This document shows positions 1 to 10,853 of a stretch of DNA of 64,000 bases, in pieces; positions within the stretch are counted from its first letter, which is position 1, and the number at the start of each line of letters is the position of its first letter. Source of the DNA: Aureobasidium sp. EXF-3400 (Eukaryota; Ascomycota; Dothideomycetes; Dothideales; Saccotheciaceae); assembly GCA_024195585.1 (NCBI GenBank), contig SWBL01000228.1:20354-84353 (forward strand), written 5' to 3'. Made by a program: the position numbers and the translations under genes. The notes below the pieces were generated by a model. That model was not told the origin of the DNA. It saw only the letters and a program-made list of their open reading frames with translations, and searched no databases.

Positions 1-1800
1 TTGCAGCGCTGTAAGCAGCATCATACTGGCTTTGGGCAGATGCAAGAAGGTTCTCGTACATAGCAGGCTGAGTGCCGTAAACAGCCTCGCTAGCCTTGGA
101 AGAAGCAACGATGAGGTAAGATGAAGCACTTGAAGTCGCAGCGTCGTATTGGCTCGATGCTTGGTCGATCAAACTCTGAGCTGGAGACTGAGTGGTGCCA
201 CTAACAACCGAACGTGCTGATGAGAGGACAATGTCCATGTTGCTTGAAGCGGCGTTGATGGCGCTGCTGTACTGGCTCTGAGCAGCGGCCAGGACATTCG
301 AGTATCCGGAAGTGGCGGTAGGACGAGTAGAGACCATGTCTCTTCCAGCAGATTCGAAGGCCGAGTAGCGATCATAGGCGTAACCCACCATCTCATAATA
401 CCTACGCTGGGCATCTGCCATGACGCCCTGTTGAACTGGGGTTGGCGAAGCACCAATAGCACTCTTAGCCTGCTCAAACTGAGCACTTGCTGATGAGAGG
501 CCTTCCTGGAGTCTAGAAGACGCGATCGATGAGATGGAAGACATGGCAGACTGCAATGGGTCTGCGATGGAGCTGGAATAAACAGACTGTAAGGGGCCTG
601 CAACAGAGCTCGAGTAAGCAGACTGCACCTCAGTGTAGATCGAGCTAGCCTGCGACTGGAAAGAATCTCCAGCGCTGCTAGCGCCAGCGGTGACGGAAGC
701 TGCAACCGAGGCAGCTTGAGATGCGATCGACTTGGTGGCAGGAAGGGGTTCGCCGTAGATGGCACTGGATGCGGCAGAGACTGCAGAGGCATATCTGTCA
801 CTAGCGACACTCGACAGAGACTCTCCAACACCCTGCTCGGTACCGAAAATGACACTGCTAGCTGCAGAGAGAGCTCTCTCATACTGCTCACTAGCAAGAG
901 AGGTGACCGACTCGACGCTGCCCTGAGTAGGGGCAGGCTTCAAAGCGTCCTGGACGGCCTGGGTAAGCTGACTGGCTTGGTTGCCAGCCTTTCCAAGAAT
1001 GTCTTGAAGTTTGCTCGAGTACGTGTTCTCATCGTCGACAATATCATCGTCAAGGACAATGGAACGAGCGGAAGGAACTGCTTGAGCCATAGCTCCACCC
1101 CAGACCTTCTTTGAAGCCTTCTCAGAAGCGTCAGATGCACTCTCGGAGACTTGGGATGCTATGGATGAGGCGCTGGATGCTCCTTGCTGAGCAACTGAAC
1201 TCATGCTTGAAGATGCTTCAGACACGACCGAAGGAGCGGACACGCTGGATGCAACTGAAGCAATGCTGGAAGATGCATCGCTGGCAGCAGAGATGGCGCT
1301 AGACTTTGCAGCTTGGAGGCTCTTTGCCATCTCGGGAGAAAGAGACTGGTTGGCGACTCGCGAACTAGCTGAGCTGGCTGCAGAGGAAACACTCTCAATC
1401 ACGGGTGTGTCACGGCCGACTACAGCTTCAGACACCTTTGTGGCAGCCTGCTCTGCGACGCCGGGTTGAGTGCCCAGGACAGATTCTGATACAACAGTAG
1501 CCGCGCTTTTAGCACTCTCAGAGGCAACCGAAGCAATGCTTTCAAGAGTGGGTTGCTCGGAGCCAAGAACCTTCTCAGACACCTTGGATGCGGCGCTTTC
1601 AACGGAGCCAGTGCTGGTACCCAGGACAGCTTCAGAAGCACTAGAAGCCATCTGAGAACCCTGCGAAGAAATGCTTGAGGCCATCTGAGATCCTTGAACC
1701 GATATGCTAGAGGCTACTTGGGAGCCCTGAGAAGACAAGACCGATGAGGCTGACTCAACTGTGCCCTGGGAAGTTCCAACAACAGCCTCTTTGGCGCCAG
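1..1800 (-). repeat. Degenerate Ser/Ala protein repeats in the partial gene
   Basis: Read on the minus strand, the motif V-x-GT-(S/Q/E)-x-x-x-x-ES recurs roughly every 25-60 residues, for example VVGTSQGTVES, VLGTSTGSVES, VLGTQPGVAEQ, VFGTEQGVGES-like and VYGTQPAMYEN. Each is followed by SxxSxAS-type helical sequence. The copies are diverged at DNA level, so this is an old protein repeat, not a recent satellite. Confidence 0.6.
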
Positions 1801-3626
1801 AGATCTTATCAGCAACTTGCTGCTTGGCGCGAGCAGCGGCAGCGGGTGCGTACTTTGTGTTGAAGTCATCGGAAGAATCTCTGGCGTCGAGCTTCCATTG
1901 GGAAACACTCTTGAGCCTGGTCAGTTCTTTGGCAGCGCCTTCGGCAGCAGCCATAGCCCTGTCCTCAATCGACTGAGCGCCCTTCTTGGCTTCGGTGAGC
2001 TGTTTGGAGGTGGCAAGAGCAGCAACCTCATCGCGGCCCTTACTGGATGCCTTCTTGAGGTCGTTGTACTTAGTCCAGTCTCTGTGGGTGATGGCAGCAT
2101 TGGAAGCCCAGCGTCTGCCAATCTCCTGCAGACGGAGGTCGCGAATGTTGTCGATAGTCTCAAGGGTAGAGTTGGCAGCAGCCTCGATAAGACGGGTGAT
2201 ATCCTTGTCGAAGGTCTGCTTCCAGTCACGAACGTTTTGAGCTTTCTGCTTGATAGTCTGACCAGCCTTCTTGACTTCCTTGTTGATAGAGTCTTGAGCA
2301 GATGAGATATCAGATTCGGAAGGCTCTTCGGGAAGATGTTCGATGACAGTTTCAACTCTTGCCTTGAGGCTTCTGAAAGCCGACGAAGAACTCTCTTCCA
2401 ATTGGATGATCAAAGCTTCACCAACACCGTTGGTTTGGGTCTCGACCTGGCGATCACAGATTTCCTGGATACGCTCACGGAGGTGATCGAGTCCCTCACG
2501 TACGGCGATGGAGACATGCTCTTCCCAAACCTTCAGATCCTGAGAGAATTGCTCGGCAGCGCTAGGTTCTTCTTCAGTAGAAGCCATGGAAGGCGAGGCA
2601 GCAACGACGCTGGATGCCTTTGTCATGATGGACTCGATGACGGAACTGGCGCTTGAGACCACGGCTGTGGGCGAGCTGGCGACAACAGTAGAGGAAGTAG
2701 ATGCAACCGACGATGCGGAAGAAGACGATGATGAGGAAGAAGAAGCGGAACTCTCAGCAGATTCGACGGCGGCTTCAATCTTCTTCTCATCGCGGTAGCG
2801 ACCAAGTCTCTGACTAATCTTGAAAATTTGAGGCTCGACGTTCTCTCCATAGAGGACCTGGATTCTAGGCCAGATCTGACGGCGAACAAAAGTGAAAGTC
2901 AAGTCAGTACCCCAACGAGCGTAGGGCAGAGCGGTGTTGACAGAGAAGCGATGGGCGTGGCCGTAGAACTTCTTTGCGTAAGGGGCAGTGTGCTTGTAGG
3001 CAGGTAGCAGTTCGAGTTCGTAGAAGTCAGCGGCCGAGGCTCTGACGTTGGTGTAGTAAGGCGACACGGCGTCTTGGACCTTCTGAACGTGAGGGCCCAG
3101 GGTGGAGTCGTACTGCTTCAGGGCGTGCTTACGAGCGACCTGCAACTGAGGACGGACGGATCGCTGCCACTCCTTGGTCGCATACTTCTGAACTTGAGCG
3201 GCACGAGGAGCGCCATGCTTTTGAGCAAAGGCAGCAGCAGGGACGTAGGCCTGTTCCTTGACGCGGTCAAAGTAGGGCTGAGCTTGTTGAACGTATGGGG
3301 CGGCATAGGTGTTGTAGTAGGGTTGGATGTGAGGAATGGCGTAGTCTCTCAGCTGGAAGTAGGGCTCGCAAACATTGGGCGAGTCATTCGTAAGTTGTTT
3401 GGGCGATGACGGGCAGCGGAAGACGATTGTCAGGAGCGAATACCATATGGACAATCTGTAGCAGAGTTAGCAATCGACGAGTGAAGCAAGCAGCGAGTGC
3501 AAGCGCATACCTCAGAGCTATGTTGATCAGTCGCGAGAAGAAACCTCGTCTCTTGATCTGGCGCCCTCGTGTTGAGGATGATGTCGAGATGGAGCCGTTC
3601 GGCGCCTTCTCGTTTCGGATGGCCAT
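1..3626 (-). CDS. Partial repeat-rich membrane-anchored fungal protein (3' end beyond window)
   Basis: Two exons are visible, 3511-3626 and <1-3455, with a 55-bp intron (GTATGC...TGCTAAC...CAG). The ATG at 3626 sits in a strong CACCATGG context, so I prefer it to an in-frame ATG at 3734. At least 1190 residues are present and the stop lies off the left edge. After a basic N-terminus (residues 1-38) comes a short hydrophobic segment (LSIWYSLLTIVF). Next is a conserved-looking block rich in PYY/PYV and Ala/Gln helices (about 60-260), then an Ala/Ser/Glu-rich linker. From about residue 590 onward there are degenerate Ser/Ala repeats around a V-x-GT-x-x-x-x-x-ES core. I recognise the N-terminal block as a family widespread in filamentous fungi, sometimes labelled with an animal homeobox-factor name (from memory). 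No homeodomain is visible, so I assign no function. It is divergent from the Doa10 gene. Confidence 0.75.
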
Positions 3627-4310
3627 GGTGACAAAGGACGAATATTTAGACCTGCATAGAGCTTGTTCAAGAAAGCAGTGCAGCGTGTGCGGACAGGCTT
3701 TAGATGACAGACGGGGAAGCTTGTCTTGATACAAAGTTATTGTGCTTGTCAGGAGAGAGTGACGAGAAACCGGGCAGCTTGTGCTTGAACCTTGCTTCTG
3801 CGGCTGCTCCTTCCTGCTCGCGTGCGCCGCAGCAGAATGACATCAATTCAGCCACTGCGAAACCCTGATATCCACTCCTGATATTTATACCACCCGCCAT
3901 TGTGCAATCAATGGTCACTGTTGGCTACTTATATGCATTCCGCATGCAGGTATTAGGAAACTATGCACCGCGCAAGGATCAAGCTAAAGGTCTACGTTGA
4001 GCCATAGAGCTGCTGTTATGAAGAGATCAATCCAGCAGGTAGAAACAAAGACGGGGGAGCAGTCTTGCCGATCCGCAGTCTTGGCTTTTCACGTGCTTCC
4101 GAATCCACCTCGATGCCATTTGAGGTCGTTGTTGCTACCATTTTATCTTGTCGTGTACAAATGTACCTGTCTACCTAACTTCCAGGAGAGTCTCGTCCGC
4201 TATTCAACAGCTTCGGTCTGCTTGTCTTAGATGTCGCTTTGATCAACACTCCCGCCTGGACGGCCTTTCCCCAAAGCCACTCGCTTCCTCCTTGACGCCA
4301 TCACCGCAAT
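3627..4310. promoter_or_regulatory. Divergent intergenic promoter region (left-edge gene / Doa10)
   Basis: This 684-bp gap lies between two divergent start codons. It contains a CACGTG E-box-type palindrome near 4090 and CT-rich sequence ahead of the Doa10 ATG. No ORF in it looks real and I see no TATA box at a useful distance. Confidence 0.5.
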
Positions 4311-7300
4311 ATGTCGACCACAGACCCCGCGTCCCCGCCCGACATCATGAACGATCCGCAATTCGACCCTGCTGAAGGCAGCGACAAGTCGCCTACCGAG
4401 GGCGACACCTGCAGGATATGTCGCAGCGAGGCTTCCGCTACAGAGCCGCTCTTCTACCCCTGCAAGTGCAGTGGCAGTATCAAGTTCGTCCACCAGGACT
4501 GCCTGATGGAGTGGCTATCGCATTCCAATAAGAAACACTGCGAGCTCTGTAAAACGCCCTTTCGCTTCACAAAGCTTTACGATTCGCACATGCCCCAAAC
4601 TCTCCCGCTGCCCATCTTCGCAAAACGAGCTTGTCTGCACATCTTGAAATACTTGTCAACCTGGGCTCGTGCTGCCACTGTTGGCCTTGTCTGGCTCGTT
4701 GTACTTCCATGGTGTATCCGTTGGTCGTGGAGGGGCCTCTTCTGGATCTTGGATGCAGGTTGGGCGAGAGACCCTTGGCTGGCTAAGATGGCCTATGCTG
4801 CCCAACAACATAATAGTTCGACCCCTGTCAGCGATGCTGTTGTCGAGAAAGAGCCTTTTGGCCTAAGTCTGGGCAAGTTCCTAGTGAACTCCCTGTTCTA
4901 CCCTCTGAAGCCGCTGGGTCAACCGGCCATCTACTCTTCTTCAAACATACAATCCGAAGCCGCGTTCGCACCGCTCCACTCTAGTTTGTTGTCTGATGTC
5001 AAGGCTGTAAATAATTTGACTTCTCACGTCTGGCTCAATCGCTTTATCCTCGACGTACTTGAGGGCGACATAATTACCATCAATGTCGTAGTCGCTTTCA
5101 TTCTCATCTTCCTGATTCGGGAATGGGTCGTTCAACAGCAGCCCATCATCAACGCTGCTGCCCATATCCGCGACGCAGAGATACAACTGGATGTTGCCGA
5201 ACGAGCCGCTCAACGCCTGCAGGATCTCGAGGCTGCTGCATTGGAAGACGAGACCCTAAGACCTAATGTAGAGCGTTACCGACATATTTTTGAGCAGCCC
5301 ATGTCTGAGAGCGAAGCTTCCGAATATGACGAAACACAGTTCATCGGATGGTACGCTATGGAAACCCTTATGGATAACGCCGGAGTTCCTTACGATTTCG
5401 AAGGCGAGGATCATGAGCAGTTCATGGAAGCATTTGAAGAATCTAGCGAGGAACTATTCGCACAGCTCAAACTCGCTGAAGACTCTGGCATATCTCGCGC
5501 TGACATTGCCAAGAACATTTGGGCTATTCTGGACAATCTCGACCCTACCGAGAAGGATCTCTGGCGTGAAATCTTGCTCAGAGAGGGTGAGATCAAGTAC
5601 ATGTTGTTGAGCAATCTTCCCGATGACAAGGTTGCATTGTCCGATGATGAGTACCCCGAAGCAGGCCCTGCGTCTCGTGAATCTGATATGGAGAGTGGTA
5701 TGGATGGAGACGATGAAGATGAACCAAGAAGACGACCAGTAATGCCTCCGAGAGACGCATCATCACATGCACAGAGGGTCATACAGTCGCTCGAAGAACC
5801 CTCAAGTGACCATGAAAGCGGCGACCGTAACAACATGGAACACGATGGTGACAGCAGCAACGGAAGTTGGCAGTCAATTGCGACTTCTTCCAATCAAGAA
5901 TCATCAGACCCTACAAGGATACCACATTCTCTCCTGTCTGACACGGACCATCGCGAAGGAAATCGAGCGGCGACTGCTGCCAATACAACAATGGACCAGC
6001 AACCCCAAGAGTCTCATCCTGCAGCTCCTTTCGTGGAGTCAAACGAGAGTTCGGCAAATGAGGACCCAGGCAGTCCACAAGAAGAGATCATCTTTTCGAT
6101 CTACGAGGAGCCGGCAGCAGCGAGTCCCGCCGAAGAACATCCCTCACCACAACAAGACAACGTCCCCCGGACAACACCGCTGGTTGAACCGCGCAAAGGC
6201 CCAATTTCTAGGTTGTTTGATTGGTTTTGGGCTGACATCGTGGTCGAAGAGGACTTGAACGACCCTCTGCCTGGAATCTTTGATGAAGAGATCGTTCGCG
6301 ACGAAGCAGAAGAACCGCCTTTCGTCCATGTCCATGGTGGTGAGCATGACCATGATTTCGAAAATGCACAGGACCCCGAGGTTCTCCAAGCCGCAGCCGA
6401 TGCCGGCTTGGATGCGGAAGCCATCGAAGATGCTGAAGATCTTGAGGGCGTCCTCGAGTTGATTGGTATGCAAGGTCCCTTGGCTGGTTTGGCCCAGACA
6501 GCCGTGTTCTGTGGGTTCCTTATCACAGCCACCCTCTGGATTGCCATTGGCTTACCATACTTCTTCGGAAAGATCGCACTGCTTTTCCTTGGTGATCCGA
6601 TCACGTCATTGATCATGACCCCTCTACGCGCTATTTCCATGTTTGCCGATGCGATTGTCGATATTACCGTCTATGTTGGTGGTGCAGCTACATACTTTGG
6701 TGCTCAGATTCTGACGCAACTACTCACTCTTGTACTTGGTTCTATCCTCCAGAAGGTCGGCTTGGGGTATGTGAACTCCTTGGCAACCCGCGCTCACCAA
6801 GCAGCGAATGGGGCTGGTGCTCGTCTGGCTGAACTGTTCGACGGCGATGGTCCACTAGAGCTTGGACCATTGGTGAAGTCCAACGAGGCGCATCAATCGC
6901 TTCTGAACCTGAAAGCGGAAGCTGGCCAGGTGTTGAAGTTTTTTGCCAAATGTGTATCTGGCATCTTGTATCATGTGCAGCACTCAACAACGCTGGAAGT
7001 GCATAAGACTATCACTGAAGGAGCTGCAAGAGTATTGCAGCAGACAGCGACGAGCTACGCCTGGATTCGCACAATTCTGGCAGATGGCTTGTCGGAAGCT
7101 GTAAAGAATGGCACCTTCACCTTCACAGTCAAGCATGATGGTGGTTCTTTGGATCCTTCTCTGGCTATCTGGACCAATGAAGACCGTTGCCTGACCGTTT
7201 TAGCTGGATATGTCTTGCTCGCTGTGATCGGGACCATGTACCTACTTCGCAAAGAATCACTTTTCAGCTCGCCAACCCTACAGACGGTGGAGAAGAGCTT

Positions 7301-9194
7301 CACGGATGTCCTCAAGCAAGCTGGCGGAGTATTCAAGGTCATCTTGATTATCAGCATCGAAATGCTCGCGTTTCCACTTTACTGCGGCATGCTCCTCGAC
7401 TCTGCTTTACTTCCCCTCTTTGAAAATGCATCGTTCGCTTCGAGACTTGCATTTGCCAGCAGATCGCCATGGCTGTTTGTATTCTTGCATTGGTTCATCG
7501 GCACTTGCTATATGTTCCATTTTGCTTTGTTCGTGTCCATGTGCCGAAGAATTCTGCGCAGCGGGGTTCTCTACTTCATCAGAGATCCTGATGATCCAAC
7601 TTTTCACCCTGTTCGCGATGTCCTTGAGCGCAGTGTCACCACTCAACTCCGCAAGATCGCGTTCAGTGGAGCTATCTATGGTGGATTAGTTATTGTTTGC
7701 CTTGGCGGTGCTATCTGGGGGACTTCACGATTTGGAGTGTTCCCTATTCGATGGGCTAGACCAGAGGCGGACCTGGAGTTCCCCATCGACTTCTTGGGAT
7801 ACAATCTCCTCGCACCCGTGGTGGCCACCTACCTGTTTCCTTCCAAAGGAATGGAGACGATCTTTGGCAGATGGCTCAAGCTTTGCGCACGTTCACTGCG
7901 TCTTTCTCAATTCCTCTTCGGTGACCGACGCAAGATTGAAGAGGGTCGTCTGGATGGAGAGTCGTGGATCAGCAAACTCAACCCCTGGAAGGACCAGCGA
8001 GCTATCATAAAATCCGAAAACTTTGTCAAGGACGGAAAGTACGTCCGAGCACCCGCGACCGATCAGGTTAGAATCCCTCGGGGCGATACTGTGTTCCTGG
8101 AGGTCAGCGAGACGGATCAACGAGTAGACGGTACAAACACCAGCAATGGTATTCATGGCCGACAGCCTGAAAACTTTGTTCAAGTCTACATTCCGCCACA
8201 TTTCCGCGTACGCATTCTCACCTTCGTCGCGCTTCTATGGATGTTTGCAATCGCCATGGGCTTGGGAGTCACTGTTATTCCCATGCTGTTCGGACGTCTG
8301 ATCATGTCAGTCCTTGTTCCTCAACGGATTGCGCTCAACGATCTGTACAACTTCGCTGTCGGCATTACAGCCTTGGGCGTGGTGCTCCAATCTCTGTTCA
8401 ATGGACGAGAGGCAGTCAAGAGTATCAAGCACACAACCTCTAGACAGAATTTGGCTGCTGTTAGTGCCAACGTCAAGAAGCAGACCTGGCGTTTGTTGCG
8501 AAGCGCTTACGTGTATGGATTTGCTGTCGTGATTGTTCCGACTCTTTTCGCCCTTGTCTTGGAGCTTTACCTCATTCTGCCTCTTCGAACTTACATGGGC
8601 CCAGCAGCTACAACTCAAAAGAGCGGCAATGTCCTTTCAGATCACATGCCTGGAGCTCAAGTCACCCTGGCCAACACAACGCTCACAAACTTTGCAGAGT
8701 CGCAGGTCGCGCAGCTGGCAGTGGCATCGCATACTTTCCACATCCTCCAAGATTGGACACTCGGATTCATCTATGGAAGAGTAGTATTACGTCTGCTGCT
8801 CCTGTCGCGTAATTCCCGACCAGCCGCAGCGATGCGAGCAATCACCCGCGACGGGTTCACCAATCCCAACGTCAAGTTGGCCACACGCGCATTTGTGTTG
8901 CCAACACTACTGCTGTTCTCAATCGTCCTGATCTGCCCTCCCCTCATCGCATCGTTCCTGGATGTCTCCAATCTAATATCTGCCAGTGTCCGTACCAAGG
9001 TTTACCGCTACAGCTATCCGATATGCGCCAGTCAAGCACTAGGCTTATGGTGTACGTGGGAGTTGAGCGAGGGATTGCATCGCTGGAGAGGTAGCATCAA
9101 GGATGAAGTATATCTTATCGGAGAGCGACTCCACAACTTGGGAGAAAGAAAGCCACCAGAGGGCAGTAAAAGCGTTGTTCGCAAACACAGCTAG
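4311..9194 (+). CDS. DOA10: Doa10/Ssm4/MARCH6-type ER membrane RING-CH E3 ubiquitin ligase
   Basis: A single exon encodes 1627 aa. The N-terminus carries a complete RING-CH (C4HC3) finger at about residues 34-82: CRIC, CKCSGS, FVHQDCLMEWL, then CELCKTPF. A conserved hydrophobic entry segment follows, then an acidic Ser-rich cytosolic loop (about 440-640). After that come many membrane spans, about 14 by eye, grouped at 730-830, 960-1090, 1120-1180 and 1300-1600. Length and order match fungal Doa10 (about 1300-1700 aa). The family sits in the ER and inner nuclear membrane and ubiquitinates misfolded and degron-bearing proteins for ERAD. The ATG at 4311 starts the frame; another ATG 12 codons on is possible. 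The absence of introns in 4.9 kb is notable but plausible. It converges on mL60. Confidence 0.95.
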   Translation: MSTTDPASPPDIMNDPQFDPAEGSDKSPTEGDTCRICRSEASATEPLFYPCKCSGSIKFVHQDCLMEWLSHSNKKHCELCKTPFRFTKLYDSHMPQTLPLPIFAKRACLHILKYLSTWARAATVGLVWLVVLPWCIRWSWRGLFWILDAGWARDPWLAKMAYAAQQHNSSTPVSDAVVEKEPFGLSLGKFLVNSLFYPLKPLGQPAIYSSSNIQSEAAFAPLHSSLLSDVKAVNNLTSHVWLNRFILDVLEGDIITINVVVAFILIFLIREWVVQQQPIINAAAHIRDAEIQLDVAERAAQRLQDLEAAALEDETLRPNVERYRHIFEQPMSESEASEYDETQFIGWYAMETLMDNAGVPYDFEGEDHEQFMEAFEESSEELFAQLKLAEDSGISRADIAKNIWAILDNLDPTEKDLWREILLREGEIKYMLLSNLPDDKVALSDDEYPEAGPASRESDMESGMDGDDEDEPRRRPVMPPRDASSHAQRVIQSLEEPSSDHESGDRNNMEHDGDSSNGSWQSIATSSNQESSDPTRIPHSLLSDTDHREGNRAATAANTTMDQQPQESHPAAPFVESNESSANEDPGSPQEEIIFSIYEEPAAASPAEEHPSPQQDNVPRTTPLVEPRKGPISRLFDWFWADIVVEEDLNDPLPGIFDEEIVRDEAEEPPFVHVHGGEHDHDFENAQDPEVLQAAADAGLDAEAIEDAEDLEGVLELIGMQGPLAGLAQTAVFCGFLITATLWIAIGLPYFFGKIALLFLGDPITSLIMTPLRAISMFADAIVDITVYVGGAATYFGAQILTQLLTLVLGSILQKVGLGYVNSLATRAHQAANGAGARLAELFDGDGPLELGPLVKSNEAHQSLLNLKAEAGQVLKFFAKCVSGILYHVQHSTTLEVHKTITEGAARVLQQTATSYAWIRTILADGLSEAVKNGTFTFTVKHDGGSLDPSLAIWTNEDRCLTVLAGYVLLAVIGTMYLLRKESLFSSPTLQTVEKSFTDVLKQAGGVFKVILIISIEMLAFPLYCGMLLDSALLPLFENASFASRLAFASRSPWLFVFLHWFIGTCYMFHFALFVSMCRRILRSGVLYFIRDPDDPTFHPVRDVLERSVTTQLRKIAFSGAIYGGLVIVCLGGAIWGTSRFGVFPIRWARPEADLEFPIDFLGYNLLAPVVATYLFPSKGMETIFGRWLKLCARSLRLSQFLFGDRRKIEEGRLDGESWISKLNPWKDQRAIIKSENFVKDGKYVRAPATDQVRIPRGDTVFLEVSETDQRVDGTNTSNGIHGRQPENFVQVYIPPHFRVRILTFVALLWMFAIAMGLGVTVIPMLFGRLIMSVLVPQRIALNDLYNFAVGITALGVVLQSLFNGREAVKSIKHTTSRQNLAAVSANVKKQTWRLLRSAYVYGFAVVIVPTLFALVLELYLILPLRTYMGPAATTQKSGNVLSDHMPGAQVTLANTTLTNFAESQVAQLAVASHTFHILQDWTLGFIYGRVVLRLLLLSRNSRPAAAMRAITRDGFTNPNVKLATRAFVLPTLLLFSIVLICPPLIASFLDVSNLISASVRTKVYRYSYPICASQALGLWCTWELSEGLHRWRGSIKDEVYLIGERLHNLGERKPPEGSKSVVRKHS

Positions 9195-9354
9195 CTGGCT
9201 TTTGAGGTAGTATGACAGGGCCATGGGTATCATAATAATGAAGAGACAAACATGGCAACATTCTTTGACGTAATATTTTTGTACAAAATCCTGAGACCAA
9301 CCAAGGCCAAACGCCGCCCTATGCATAAATATACAGAAAGTGATAAAAGATGGT

Positions 9355-10028
9355 CTAGAAACCGGGAGGGTTGACACGTTGAGAGACTCTGGTCCACTTG
9401 GGCAGCTCTGGGAGAAAGATGGTCAGTAAGGTTGGTATGTTCGGAAGGTGTTATAGGCGGCGACTTACTGTGGATACCCTTTCTGTACTTCTTCTCCTTG
9501 CGGTCGAACATTGTGTATTTGTCTCTTGGCAGCATTTCGGCCTCGGTGGGCATCTCGGCCTTCCATCGCTCGATCAACTTGATAGTTCCCATCTTCCTAG
9601 CCTGGTCGCCGGTCATGGTGACAGTGCCCATGGGCAAGCTACCACTCAGGATCTCACCCTGCCTCGGGCCTCTGCCATGTCGGCGGTCGTTGAGAGGAGT
9701 GTTGACCTCTGCGTTCATCAAGCGCTGTCCCTGGGCGGTTTGGGCGAGCTCCTCGGTAGTGGCCTGGGTGGCACCAATTCCCTTTGTGGCAGTAGTGGCG
9801 GGTTGTGTCTGGACCTGTCTTTGGAGAGCGCTATCTAGAACCGAGACAATGTTGTCGACACGACGCAGGCGACGGCGTTGGCGCAGCTTCTGCGGTGCTG
9901 AAAGTCGCCATGGGATTTTCCTGCAGTCGCGTGTCAGTGGTGTTGGCTTGCGCTGGTGACCGAGGACAAGGCACGTACCAGAGCAGACCTCCTGATAGAG
10001 CTGAGGTGGGTTTGAATGCGCCGAACAT
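9355..10028 (-). CDS. MRPL31: Mitochondrial large-subunit ribosomal protein mL60 (MRPL31 family)
   Basis: Three exons, 9979-10028, 9469-9920 and 9355-9407, are separated by 58-bp and 61-bp introns with GTACGT and GTAAGT donors. They give 184 aa. The protein begins MFGAFKPTSALSGGLLWKIP and continues with the basic block RLSAPQKLRQRRRLRRVD, typical of mL60. It ends with MPTEAEMLPRDKYT and a C-terminal YRKGIHKLPKWTRVSQR stretch. Yeast Mrpl31 is 131 aa; the extra length here is a low-complexity Gln/Thr insert at about residues 50-90. It acts in the mitochondrial 54S subunit. Its promoter is shared with the divergent TRS20 gene. Confidence 0.88.
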
Positions 10029-10256
10029 GGTTGCTTGTGACGGATGCTATGCGCTTGCCCGCAATCTTCAAAAGATTCGCTGTCGTCGCTGACGCTTCGG
10101 TGGTGCCAAGATATTTCCCCGACCGGTCGTGACTTGCAGTCCACCACCGAGCAGGAGTCGTTTCCAAGCGCTGCTCCTTTAGGAGTCCTGCCGCATCTTC
10201 ATCGACTATCAAATTCCGTACAATCACGCTTTCTCGCCCAACTTACGGAATACACA
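10029..10256. promoter_or_regulatory. Shared divergent promoter, mL60 / TRS20
   Basis: Only 228 bp separate the two ATGs, so the core promoters must be adjacent or bidirectional. No TATA box is evident. A GC-rich centre is flanked by pyrimidine-rich leaders on each side. Confidence 0.55.
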
Positions 10257-10853
10257 ATGTCATACTACTTCACAATCATCGGTACAAGAGACAACCCCCT
10301 CTTCGAACATGAATTCGGCACTTCCAAGGCTGGCGGAGACGGCATTGCCCGTTTCCGCCATGAGGCCAGACACATGAACCAGTTCATCGTCCACAGCAGT
10401 CTCGACATTGTCGAAGAAGTACAGTGGGGAAACAATGGACTGTATGTTTTTCCAGTCTTCTGATCCATTATCTAATCCCAACTGACATATCCCTGAAAAA
10501 GCTATCTCAAACACATTGACCGCTTTCAAAACAATCACATCCACTGCTTCATTACTGGCGGAAATGTCAAATTCATGCTACTCATGAACCCAGACCCTTC
10601 CTCTACTACCTACTCTACTTACCCGGCTGCTGCACCACAAAGACAACATCCTTCTATCCCCGCTAGGCAGAGCACATTACTTGCCAATAATCCGACCAGT
10701 GCTCAGACCGAGGAAGCTGTGAGGCAATTCATGACCGATGTCTACGAGGCCTGGATCAAGTGCATCATGAACCCCTTCTATACTGTCAACGCTCCAGTCA
10801 GTAGTCCGGTATTCAGAAGCCGTGTGGCAGCTGCTGCAAAGAAATGTCTTTGA
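10257..10853 (+). CDS. TRS20: TRAPP complex subunit Trs20 / TRAPPC2 (sedlin)
   Basis: Exons 10257-10441 and 10502-10853 are joined across a 60-bp intron (GTATGT, ACTGAC branch) to give 178 aa. The N-terminus MSYYFTIIGTRDNPLFEHEF is diagnostic of sedlin. The longin-fold elements follow: HMNQFIVHSSLDIVEE, then YLKHIDRF, IHCFITGGNVKFMLL and a C-terminal VRQFMTDVYEAWIK helix. A Pro/Gln/Thr-rich insert at about residues 95-130 lengthens it relative to the roughly 140-aa animal protein. Trs20 is a core subunit of TRAPPII and TRAPPIII, which act as Rab GEFs in ER-Golgi traffic and autophagy. Confidence 0.93.
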
